Positions 33,273-43,100 of a DNA stretch of 64,000 nt are shown here, in pieces. A program made the translations under genes and the position numbers. The notes under the pieces were generated by a model. It had not been told where the DNA came from, ran no database searches, and saw nothing but the letters and a program-made list of their open reading frames with translations. Every line of letters begins with the position of its first letter. Positions within the stretch are counted from its first letter, which is position 1. This stretch comes from Meloidogyne chitwoodi (lineage: Eukaryota; Nematoda; Chromadorea; Rhabditida; Meloidogynidae): NCBI GenBank assembly GCA_015183035.1, contig JACZZP010000006.1, forward strand, positions 1,612,001 to 1,676,000, given 5' to 3'.

Positions 33273-33728
33273 ATGAATTCAATCCAAATTGAAACAATTT
33301 TAAAAAAATCACTAAAAAATAATTTTATGGGTGTATTTTCTTCTAACAATATTCCTGATAGTCATTGGAATAAACCTTTTTGTTTAGTTGCAAATACTAT
33401 GAGGAAAGGAACAACCGGTGAACACTGGATTGCTTGTTATTCTGATAATAAAAATACATTGGAATACTTTGACTCATTTGCTGAAGAACCAAATTGTGAC
33501 ATGCGACAATCCATGCTAAGTCATTTTTCTAAAGTTAAACAAAATAAATTTCCCTTACAGTCTCCATTGTCTGATACTTGTGGACACTACTGTATATACT
33601 TTTTGTTGTTGCGTTCAAAACAAGGAAATAGCTTTTCATCGACTCTTCATAAGATTCATTCGATCCCTACAGAAGGGCGTGATGCTTTTTTAAAAAAATT
33701 CGTGCAGCAATTAATCTCAGGTATATAA
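33273..33728 (+). CDS. Adenain-like cysteine protease (Polinton PRO)
   Basis: A 151-aa protein of the adenovirus protease/Ulp1 fold. Catalytic residues in family order are visible: H51 in TGEHWIACY, D67 in LEYFDSFAEEP, Q96 in FPLQSPLSDTCG, and C103 in the same block (TCGHYCIYF). The family cleaves capsid and core precursors during maturation. It lies 3 bp downstream of the major capsid gene with no TATATAAG of its own, and its stop codon (TAA) is part of the TATATAAG box of the following gene. Confidence 0.9.
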   Translation: MNSIQIETILKKSLKNNFMGVFSSNNIPDSHWNKPFCLVANTMRKGTTGEHWIACYSDNKNTLEYFDSFAEEPNCDMRQSMLSHFSKVKQNKFPLQSPLSDTCGHYCIYFLLLRSKQGNSFSSTLHKIHSIPTEGRDAFLKKFVQQLISGI

Positions 33729-33729
33729 G
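33722..33729 (+). promoter_or_regulatory. TATATAAG box overlapping the protease stop codon
   Basis: GGTATATAAG encodes the last protease residues and its TAA stop while forming the TATA box, 38 bp before the ATG at 33760. Confidence 0.6.
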
Positions 33730-33759
33730 TGTCAATATTTATTTAAATAAAAATAAAAA

Positions 33760-34098
33760 ATGAAAATATTCATTTATCTGATATTATTTTTTTATATTGT
33801 TGAAGCTGAAATATTTTCAAAAAATGATAGTAACATTCTTTACCCTGCTCATGGACCGATCCCTCCTAATGTAAATGCTTGCTTTATAGTTGATTCTGCA
33901 AATGCGCTCTCTATAGGCCCCCCTCCTAAAGGATCTGAAAATCCAAACAAAGATATACTGCTTTTTATTGCTTATGTTTTAGATCTGAGTTTAATCTTTG
34001 TACTAGCCGTTGTTTTCAAAGCACATGTAAATTTAAGAAAAAACGGTAATGGAGATATCCCAGATATTCGTTTTTCCAAAGGTCCACTAAGTATATAA
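33760..34098 (+). CDS. Small type I membrane protein with signal peptide
   Basis: A 112-aa protein. Residues 1-16 (MKIFIYLILFFYIVEA) form a signal peptide with likely cleavage after VEA. The ectodomain of about 45 residues has a single Cys, a Pro-rich stretch (HGPIPPNVNA) and GPPPKGSENP. Residues about 66-86 (LLFIAYVLDLSLIFVLAVVF) are a transmembrane helix, followed by a basic tail (KAHVNLRKNG). I do not recognise the family. Placed after the protease, it could be an envelope or egress component of a Maverick-type particle, but it lacks the size and fold signs of a fusogen. Its stop codon again forms part of a TATATAAG box. Confidence 0.75.
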   Translation: MKIFIYLILFFYIVEAEIFSKNDSNILYPAHGPIPPNVNACFIVDSANALSIGPPPKGSENPNKDILLFIAYVLDLSLIFVLAVVFKAHVNLRKNGNGDIPDIRFSKGPLSI

Positions 34099-34099
34099 G
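34092..34099 (+). promoter_or_regulatory. TATATAAG box overlapping the membrane-protein stop codon
   Basis: AGTATATAAGG contains the final Ser-Ile codons and TAA stop of the upstream gene, 41 bp before the ATG at 34133. Confidence 0.6.
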
Positions 34100-34132
34100 G
34101 CATGATAATAATGTTCTGATAAAGGAATTAAA

Positions 34133-34712
34133 ATGCGTACTAGTAATAACATGACAGTATGGAAAGAACCTCCAAAAATAAGTTCAAAATCTCCTCCGCT
34201 AGTACGCATTAAAACTACTCCACTTATTAATTTACTTTGTCGCTTCAATGGAGGATGTACACCTGAATCACTTCATAGAGAGATTCATAAAAAATACAAC
34301 GAAAATTTACAATTTCTACAAACACTTACCTTTATGACGAATGAGGATGTTGCAGCAGCTGGAATTGGACAACGCGAATTTTCAGAAAACAATTTATTAC
34401 AAGGAAAGAAATCTCTTGTTACAAACCATATACGTCGTTTCCAGTTTGAGGTCTATCCAAGCAAATTAACAAAAATAGGAGCGGATCGTATATTTGCATT
34501 ACGAGGATATTTACGTATAACAGTCAGGTTTGTATTTTTAGTAATTAATTTTTGATATTATTTTTTTCAGACAATATTTCTACGTGCGCCACCACATTGA
34601 TTTAGTTTATCCGCATTTACCAATTGTATGTGTTCTTGGAGGTCATCAACATCAATATTTCTACCCGCTTGAATGTCTAGATTTTGTAGAAATTATAGAA
34701 GATAATAGTTGA
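34133..34712 (+). CDS. PAZ-domain protein (Argonaute-derived), 178 aa, no PIWI
   Basis: Two exons, 34133-34527 and 34571-34712, joined across a GT...TTTTTTCAG intron, give 178 residues. From about residue 88 the sequence follows an Argonaute PAZ domain: LLQGKKSLVTNH, FALRGYLRITVRQYF, then IDLVYPHLPIVCVL and YFYPLECLDFV. These correspond to the PAZ blocks TV-x2-YF, YPHLP and P-x-E that form the pocket for RNA 3' ends. Residues 35-87 may be the N-terminal half of the domain or a linker. There is no PIWI or MID domain, so no slicer activity is expected. The intron, like that of the TBP gene, points to host capture. A stand-alone PAZ could sequester small RNAs or their 3' ends (inference). Confidence 0.72.
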
Positions 34713-34805
34713 ATATAAAAAACAAAAATTTTATATAAAATATATCATCATTATTAATATTGTTTTAAAATAATGTATTTCGTTAGTTTGTAATTTAAAT
34801 AAAGT

Positions 34806-36192
34806 TAAAGGAAAAATTAATTTAAAAAATTAATATAATTTATTTATTTTTTAAATTAATTAAAAAAAGAAAACATACTTGCCAGTTTTGAGTATTAGGC
34901 ATAGTTTCTGACATCCCTCTTTAATTTAAATTAATTAAATTAATTTTATTTAAAGATTTTAGAGTTAAAAATATTTTATATTTAGTGAATTTTAATTATT
35001 AAAAATTTAAAACAATATTTTAAAAATATTTTATTTATTTTTACGTAGTAATTGTAGGTTCAATAAATGCTAGTGAAATATTTGCCATAATTAAAGCCCC
35101 TGAACAGACAGCAATAAATGGATCCATAAATAACTTAAATTATTATTAAATATATTTTTAAATAGTTAAAAGAATATTTAAATATATTATTTAAATAATT
35201 AATTAATTATTTAAATTTAATTTAATAATTAATAAAATAAAAAACAAACCCTCCACATAGGTGTTCCTTGTAATCTTTCACCAGTTTCAGGATTTCTAGC
35301 ATTAGAAATTCTAGCTTTATGTTGTTAACCCAAAATACATAAAAGCATCAGTTAAACAAACTAATGATAAAACAAGAAAAGGAACAGGTTTTCCAGCAAT
35401 TGAATAAAGTATTGAACCAAAAGGAGGGGCAACTAAACTGCCAAAAGAAATAAATGCTTGAGCAATCCCTAATGCTGCTGAACGTTCACTTTCTTCAGTA
35501 AATCTGTCAGCAATCATTGCTAAACCAGAAGTATCTGCAAATGCTGAACCAAAGCCTTGAAGAGAACGAGCAAAGAAAAGAACACCATAACTTTTACCCA
35601 AAGCAAAAATAGCTGTTGAAAAGAACATTACTATAAGGCCTATAATCATTGGTAATTCATATCCAATTCTATCTATTATAAATCTGAAAATTAAAAATTA
35701 AAAATATTATTTAAAAATAAAATAATTTAATTAATTAAATATATAAATTAATTTAAAAAAATAATTATTCTTTTTTAAATTAATTATTTTTAATAAATTT
35801 TATTTTAGTTAGTCATTTATTTAAAAATATTTTATAAAAATATTTTTATTAAAATTAAATATTTTAATTTAATTAATTTATCCAGAAAAAGGATTAACAA
35901 AAATTTGAAGTAAAGCTTTAGCAGCAAATAACCATCCTAATTCAATTTCTTCATCTAAATAGTCAATTTGTCCACCAATCATTTTTTGTTAATTTGTAAT
36001 ATTAGATAAAGTTTAAGGTAAAAAATAGTATGAAACAAAAATATTTTTTGTTAAAATGTTTTTATTTCCAATAATTATTTGAAAAAAAAATAGTAGGAAA
36101 CAAAAACGTTTTTTGAAAAAAAATTTTTTTATAGTAGGAAACAAAAACATTTTTTGACAAAATTATGTTTTTGTTTCCTACTATATACTACT
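34806..36192 (-). repeat. Right terminal inverted repeat of the Polinton
   Basis: Inverted copy of 18908-20254, about 40 bp longer because of one extra unit of the subterminal palindromic repeat (around 36093-36135). Single-base differences exist, for example one G missing in the transporter exon near 35337 relative to 19721. Confidence 0.92.
34879..35982 (-). pseudogene. Second copy of VAChT 5' exons inside the right terminal repeat
   Basis: Inverted duplicate of 19079-20180: exons for YLDEEIELGWLFAAKALLQ, the TM region [11 protein letters not shown]...ADTSG, DPFIAVCSGALIMANIS and NTQNWQ are all present. The repeat then stops in the following intron, so the rest of the transporter is missing. 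The same defective donor after the first exon is shared. A G present at 19721 is absent here, giving a different frame end. The copy arose by extension of the terminal repeat into captured sequence. Confidence 0.88.
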
Positions 36193-36198
36193 GCCGCA
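36193..36198. repeat. Right target-site duplication GCCGCA
   Basis: Second copy of the 6-bp target duplication, directly after the terminal CT of the element. It is followed by CCGGCAAGCC, as in the empty site. Confidence 0.95.
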
Positions 36199-37661
36199 CC
36201 GGCAAGCCAAAGAGGGAGGAGTACAACACAGAAGGTGGCAGACGGCAAAGTTCGGTCCTCAAGCGTAATAATCGTCAATCGAGAGAACGTGTCACTCCTG
36301 GACCGTCTAGAGAGAACAGAGCAACGACAAGGACAGTTTCACACAATCAGGTCACCACCGGATCAGTAATTTCGCAGAGTGCCACAGCAGCACAACGCTG
36401 GTTTTATAGTAATTTATTTACTTATTACTACAGTTTTTCAACTAAAATCACGCTTTTTACAGCTCTTTTGCGACATGGAGGTATTATGAGCCTTCGAACG
36501 AAGTTTGTCCATGATCTTGCCAGCTATCACTCAAGTCGTGCAACAAAAAGGGCCTTTGATGACGAGACAAATGCCGACTTGAATCGCTATCCGGACGTTA
36601 CTCTCCACGATCATTCTCGTGTCATTTTGAAAAACGGACCTGAAGGTAATTTATTTTTTTTTAAATAACTTTAAATAATAATTTCTAATTTATAGGCATT
36701 GATTATGTTCACGCGTCGCATGTAAAAGGCGCTGAGTTCCCGATGATTTGTGCACAAGGACCAGTTGACAGTTCCATCGACAGCTTTTGGACGATGGTTG
36801 TGGAGCAAAATTGCGGAGTACGTTTAAAAAGTTTTAATAATTTAAAAAAATGTTTTTTCTTTTAAAGGTGATCGTTCAGCTTTGTGAGAACCAAGAAGAG
36901 GGACGCGAGAAGTGTGCTGACTACTTACCATCGGAACCATCGCAATTCGGTGACGTCACTGTGAATATCAAGGAGCCATCCCATGTGACCGTGGCCAATC
37001 CCAGTGTGCGCAGGACTTTGCTTGAAGCATCCCTCCCAAATGGGAGAAGCGTAGAGGTGAATTTCAATTAAATTAAGTAAAAACAAATTATTTAAATTTT
37101 AAGGTTATCCATCTTCTCTACTCTGGATGGCCGGATCGGGATGTGCCATTGTCACCTGTTGCCTTCCGCCAACTTCGAACTACAGTCCACAAAATCGCAA
37201 TGGCTCGTAAATGCACAGTGCTTATCCACTGTAGCGCAGGAATTGGTTAGTTGTTTAATTGGCTTCCTTGACAAATTTAATTTCTCTATTTTTTATAGGA
37301 AGAACTGGTACTTATGCTGCCATCGAAATGGCCTATCGGGATCTAATTGCCAATGACCGGGAAGTTCAGATGTCAACAATATTCCAGCGTTTGCGTGACC
37401 AGCGTGCACTTGCCATTCAAACTGATTTGCAAGTCAGTTTTAAAACTTTTCTTTTTTTAACTTAAATATTTTTATTTTTTTCAGTATGTTTTTCTTCATC
37501 GTGCTATCATCGACATAGCTCTGGATAAAGGCCGACTGACTCGAGCAGACAAGGCGAATGGGGTTGATCAATTCATCAAGGAGTACGAGGATCTTGTTCA
37601 AAGGAAGCGAAAGGAGCGCAAAGATCTGGAGAGAAAGCACAGGCGGAGGAAAAATGAATAA
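36193..37661 (+). pseudogene. 3' part of the PTP copy interrupted by the Polinton
   Basis: It contains the remainder of exon 2 (36193-36408) and exons 36463-36645, 36696-36817, 36868-37056, 37104-37245, 37299-37432 and 37485-37661, with the same frames and splice sites as the left copy. The WPD loop (GWPDRDVP) and HCSAGIGRTG signature are intact. It is separated from its promoter and exon 1 by 17.3 kb of element. If transcribed from the right Polinton end, an N-truncated phosphatase could still be produced, since the catalytic domain lies wholly here. Confidence 0.88.
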
Positions 37662-37815
37662 AAGGAAAAGGAAATGTGATATATGTATATAGTAGTAATT
37701 CTTCCTTTCTTCTATTGTTCCTTCTCTATTCTAAACTGATTTATTCTCCTTGTATTATTTGATTGTAACTGTGATATTTTGTGTATATATGTAATTGATA
37801 ATATTGTATTATTAT

Positions 37816-38580
37816 TAGAGAACGGATTTATATGGACTATCAATTGAAAAATATGGCCATATAATATGGTCTAAAAATCGTAAAATATGGACTGAAATAT
37901 GGATTAAAAGTCTAAATATGGACAAAATATGGAATATAAATGCAAAATTTTAACATTTAAAATTTTTATTTCATATTCAAAACACTTTAAAAATCATTAT
38001 TTTGTTCACAATTATTGATTAAGTACATTTCTAACTTTTTTTTTGGTTGACCTTGTACTATACACCAGGGATGGGCAACTTTTGTATTTAGTCTTTCGTA
38101 TTTCGTGCTTTAGACTAATTTTATTTCGTATTTTTGTACTAAGTACGAAATTTTTCTAAATTTTCTGGTAGCTTTGAACCGACCCATTTTTCAATGAAAA
38201 TTTTTGGCATTCTGTCCACGCGTCTCTACCTATCGTCTCTCTTGTTGTGAAGGCGTGCAATTAGTAATATTTATGGGCTGAAATATGGAAAAAAGCCAAA
38301 ATATGGACAAATATGGACTGAACGCCAAAATATGGAAAATATTGATTGATTTCTTGAAAAATAGTAATATTTATTGGCTGAAATATGAATAAAACGCCAA
38401 AATATGGATAAAATATGGAAAATATGGACAAAACGCCAAAATATGAAAAAATATGGAAAATATGGATTGATAACTCGATTTTTATCTTAACAACATATGA
38501 TAAAACTACGTTTTTCGTGCGTTTCAGCACCCAACTAGTTCAGGAAAAAAATATGGAAATCCATATAAATCCGTTCTCTA
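37816..38580. mobile_element. hAT-type MITE, 765 bp
   Basis: It starts TAGAGAACGGATTTATATGG and ends with the inverse (CCATATAAATCCGTTCTCTA), and is flanked by the 8-bp duplication ATTATTAT (37808-37815 and 38581-38588). The left PTP arm has the uninterrupted site at 95-115. The TAGNG ends and 8-bp duplication are those of hAT elements. It has no transposase. The interior is made of many short repeats of the type AAATATGGA and a GC-richer core that includes CAGGGATGGGCAAC, itself reminiscent of a hAT end. Confidence 0.9.
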
Positions 38581-38690
38581 ATTATTATATTCTCTGTAAT
38601 TTTCTTTTGTCAAATAAAAATGTTTAAATAAATTTTGAAATTTTATTACTTTGAGAATATAGTTTTGATAAATTAGGGAATTACTAGGTT

Positions 38691-40163
38691 AACTAAAAGT
38701 TAATTCTTTTTATTTATAGTTCAATTAATATTATTTTACTTTTATTTGTTTTTATTATAAATATAGTATTCTCCGAATTCTCGATTAAAAAAGGCTAATT
38801 TTGATAATATAGTAATAAATCTAAAATAATTTATTAAAATAATTTAGTCTCTTTTTAAATAAAAAACAATAATTTGCCTGAAATATTAATTTTAAATTAT
38901 GTATTTATTTTTTTAATTAAAAAAACTGAATATATTTTTATTAGGAAAAGTTAAAAAATTTAAAAAATATTTATTTGTTTAACTTTAAATTTTAAAACGA
39001 ATAATGTTTTCTTTTTCAAATAAAATTGAATTACGCAAATTTTGAATAATTTCCTCAGTTCTTTCTTTAAAAAATAAATATTTTTAGTTTCTTTTCAGAT
39101 TCAATAAAATTTTATTTTTTTAACTTCTTTACCTAAATAATATTATATAATTAATTATTAAATTAATTTTGTTAAATTTAAAAATTAATGAAATAGGTAA
39201 TCAATTTTAATGTTTACATTTAATTTTTTAAAATGTTTATATTTTTCCTTTTGTTTTCTTTTTTTGTTTGTCATTTCTACATATTCTCTTTTTTTTAATT
39301 AAAATATTTTTCAAATTTTCATTATTAAAAATATTTTTAATGAATTAAAAAATAAACTTTTTTTAATATTTTTTTCTTAAAATTAAGGATTTATTTAACA
39401 GATAGGGATGATAAGAAAAGTTTTAAGTTAAAGGATAACTGAAAGATTCCAATTTATTTTAAAAATTTATAAACTTTCATAATTACCTATAAATTATTTT
39501 TATTTTTTTTTTATATTTTAATTAGCAGATAAATAATTTTGAAAATTTTATATATTTAATTTTGTGAAATAATTTTGTTTCATAAAATTTTTACAAATTT
39601 ACTTCTATCATTTTTTCTAAATTCCATAAAAATAATTCGAAGCAATAAAACCTATAAACACTTTCAATTTGTAAAAACAAAATATAAATAAATTTATTTT
39701 TTATTATCAAAATTTTTTAGAAAATATTTTTTTTGGAGAGAAGAGAATATTATAATTCAATTTATTTAAAGGCAAAAAGTATATAAAAATATTAGGAAAT
39801 GGTTTAAAGGAAAAAAAACATCGTAAAGTGAATGAAATTATTTTTTGATGGATAAGTGAGAAATATGGCATTTTTCCTTTTACTCATCCATTTTTTTAAT
39901 ATATAAATATTAAGGACAGACCGTTGGCTACTTTTAAACATTTTTTGCATGTTCTACAACTTAATTGTTTTAAAAATATTTTTTTATAAATATGTATATT
40001 TATAATAATAATAATAATAATATTTACTGAAAAATAGTTTTTAGGTGAGAAATTTAGATTATAATTAATTAAAAATTAATTATTTTTTTAAATTTAATTT
40101 TTAATATATTTAAAATATCAATTATTTTATATAAATAATTTTAAGTAAATAAAAAGCTTTAAA
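38691..40163. other. Intergenic region upstream of the glutamate receptor, nothing specific
   Basis: About 1.5 kb of AT-rich sequence. A slightly GC-richer line at about 39910-39960 lies near a TATA-like ATATATAAA. Missing 5' exons of the receptor gene could lie here. Confidence 0.5.
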
Positions 40164-43100
40164 ATGTTGTATAGCCATGTTACTTTATTAATGCTTAGAG
40201 TTATGGATGTTATTACAAAAACATCTGTTCAACAATCTGCTCGTATGCTTGTTGCTGAAATTCCTGGTGATATTCAGGTTCTCTAATTTATTTTGACTTT
40301 TTAATTATAATTAAAAATTAAATCAGATTGGTGCTCTTTTCCCAATGCATCGCCAAATTGCTGGTGCTGAAGGTTGTGGTGCTATTTGGGAGCAATATGG
40401 TTTTTAGTTTAAATAAAATTATTTTAAAATATTTAAAAAAAGGAATTCAACGTGCTGAAGTTGCAATACTTACTATACAAGAATTGAATAAAATACTTCC
40501 ATTTCGACTTGGAATAAGTATTCGTGATTCTTGTTGGACTGAAAGAATAGCAATGGAACAAGTTTTTTTTAAATATTTTTAAAAAATTATTTAAAAAAAG
40601 ACAATAGCCTTTTTGAGAGATGGGGTTACTCAATGTTCTTGTTGTCAAACTGCCGGATGTCAGAAAAAAGCAAATCCAGTTGTTGCTATTGTAGGCCCTG
40701 CAAAGTCATCAACTACTATAGCTGTCCAAAATCTTCTTCAAGTCTTTCGAATTCCTCAAATTGGTTATGCTGCTACTACAACAGATTTAAGTGATAAAGA
40801 ACAGTTTGGATATTATCTTAGGTATTAATATTATCTATAATAATATATAAATAGTATTTTAATTAAAAATTAATATTATAGAGTTGTGCCTTCAGATGCT
40901 TGGCAGGCAATGGCAATAAGTCAACTTTTAATGCATTTTAGTTGGACATATATTGCTGTTGTTTATAGTGCTGGTATTTTATATTTAAAAAATTAAATTA
41001 AAATTTTTTTAAAAAAAGGAAATTATGGAGAAAAAGGATTTGAAGCATTAGAACGTCTTACACATTCTTCAGGTATTGATGTTTGTATAGCACAAGCTCA
41101 AAAAGTTAAAACTATTGGAGAAAATGAAGAATTTGAAAAAGTATTATTAATGTTAAATGAATTAAATCCACGCCCACAAGTTGTAAGTTTTTAAAAATAA
41201 AATTAAATAAATTTATTTTTAAAAAAGATTGTTTGTTTTTGTGAAGGAAGAAGTCTAAATAAATTATTTCAAGCACAAAAAGCCTTAAGATTGGGACATT
41301 CCTCTTTAATGGCTAATTATAATAATACAACTTTTAATAAAAATATTAAAAGAATTGAAGCATTTCAATGGATTGGAAGTGATGGATGGGCTGATAGGTT
41401 ATTATTATTTTATTTATTTTTTTAAATAATAATTATTTTATTTTAAATTATTTAGACTAGATGTTGTAGAAGGCGTTGAAACTGAAGCTGCTGGTAGCTT
41501 TTCTATTCGTATTCATTCTCCTCGTGTAGAAAAATTTGAGCCATATTATTATTCATTAGAGCCAACCAATCATAATATTAAAAATCCTTGGTTTAGAGAA
41601 TTTTGGCAACAAAAATTTAAATGTCTTTTAACTGTGCCTAAAGATGATACTTTTTCTGAACTTTGTGATGTTAATTCACAAAATTTATCTGTTGGTTATG
41701 AACAAGATCCAAAACTTAGCCAGGTATTTTTTTACTCAAAAAATAAAATTTTTAATAATATTTTTTGATACAAATCACCAAAATAAAATATCATAATTAA
41801 TATCCTTTTTGTGAAAAAATATTTGGATTAAATATTTTATCAGAATGGACAATAAAAACAATAAATATTTTATTTTAAATAATTTAATATTTTTGCCTGT
41901 TAAAAATAAAATATTTTTTTTTATTTAGGTTATGAATGCAATTAGAGTAGTTGGGTTAGTTAACTTAACTATAATAGTTTAGCGTTTCGTTTAAAAAAAA
42001 TTAAGGCTCCTTTTAAATTAGTGGGAGAGGGTTGGAAGTTCTACATGTTGCTGGATACTTTTGAGTGCGCATCCGGGAAAATTATAGATTTTTTGGTACG
42101 GGGGTTCCTTCCCGCCGAAACAGCCCCCGCTCCGGATCTATCTCGTGAACGGGAGGAGATATCGGAAAGCTTCTGCTGGGAGGCGATTGCGTACTCATTA
42201 GTAGATATCGAATCAAAAAAAAATTTTTTTTTAATTTCAATTCTAAGGGTAGTTTTCCGCGTGAGACTGAAACGTCCAGCCCAGACTCTAATAGTTTTTT
42301 TAGAGTCTAGCGACAACGGTTGGCTTTTTTGGGGAAATTCTTTTGGGATAATATGTATTCGAGTACGGAGAATTTTTTGGGACAGGTTATTTCGGTGCCG
42401 AACTTGAGTGTGGCACTGAAATAGCCGAATGCGATATAATTTAAAAATATGTGGGATTTATTCGTAGGATAATAGTTAATCGGCTATGAGGAATTCAATG
42501 GGATGGGTCATTTTGGTGCCAGACTTGAGTGTGGCACTGAAATGGCCATTTAAATAATAAACTAAAAATATGGAATTATTTGAGGGATAATAGGTAATCA
42601 GCTGAGGGAGTTCAATGGGAATAGTCATTTTGGTGCTAAATTTGAGTGTGGCACTGAAATGATCGATTGAATATTTAAATTGCTTTTTTGAGTGCGAAAA
42701 TTAAGTCGGGAGTTTTGAGTGTTATTGAGGCATTTGTAGCTACATGTGTTCACTACAAAAAGTTTGGGAGTCACTTGAGTCTGGGATGCAAGTTTGGGGA
42801 GATATGTGTTTCAAAGCGGGGGTTAATTGGGTCAATTTTTCAAATCTGCGTGTAAAATCCGATTTCAATAGCCTATTTTGTAAAGTGTCCCTTTACGGTC
42901 CGAAAAACATAAGAATTGTTTGGGGTCCACTTGAGTCTCAGTGATTTAGTGTCCGCAAAGTGATTCGGACTCTGACGGTTTTTTGACCATAACTTTTCGA
43001 AAAAATTTTGTAAAATTTTTCTGACGTCGGATTCGTATTCAGGGAGTATTTTTACCCCATATAAGACGTTTTTACGAAAAAAGAATTTTTCAAAATTTTT

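Larger units (their letters stand above)
18908..36192. mobile_element. Polinton/Maverick element, 17,285 bp, complete ends, no PolB
   Basis: The ends are AGTAGTATATAGTAGG and its exact complement CCTACTATATACTACT, giving the AG...CT termini known for Polintons. Flanks show a 6-bp target duplication GCCGCA (18902-18907 and 36193-36198), also a Polinton hallmark. Comparison with the undisturbed left PTP copy (GAGGCCGCACCGG) fixes both junctions to the base. The structural module is typical: ATPase, DDE integrase with chromodomain, minor and major capsid proteins, PX-like protein and adenain-like protease. The space where polymerase B would be expected is taken by host-derived VAChT and ChAT sequence and a TBP homologue. 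It may therefore depend on a polymerase supplied by a related element (inference). Confidence 0.95.
36193..38690. repeat. Outer part of the right arm of the PTP inverted repeat
   Basis: Reverse complement of 1-1747, interrupted only by the hAT-type MITE at 37816-38580. It ends at 38690, opposite window position 1. Confidence 0.92.

Noticed and set aside
33760..34098. Small membrane protein as a viral fusogen
   Set aside because: Only 112 residues with a single Cys and no heptad or fusion-loop pattern; far shorter than known Maverick fusogens.
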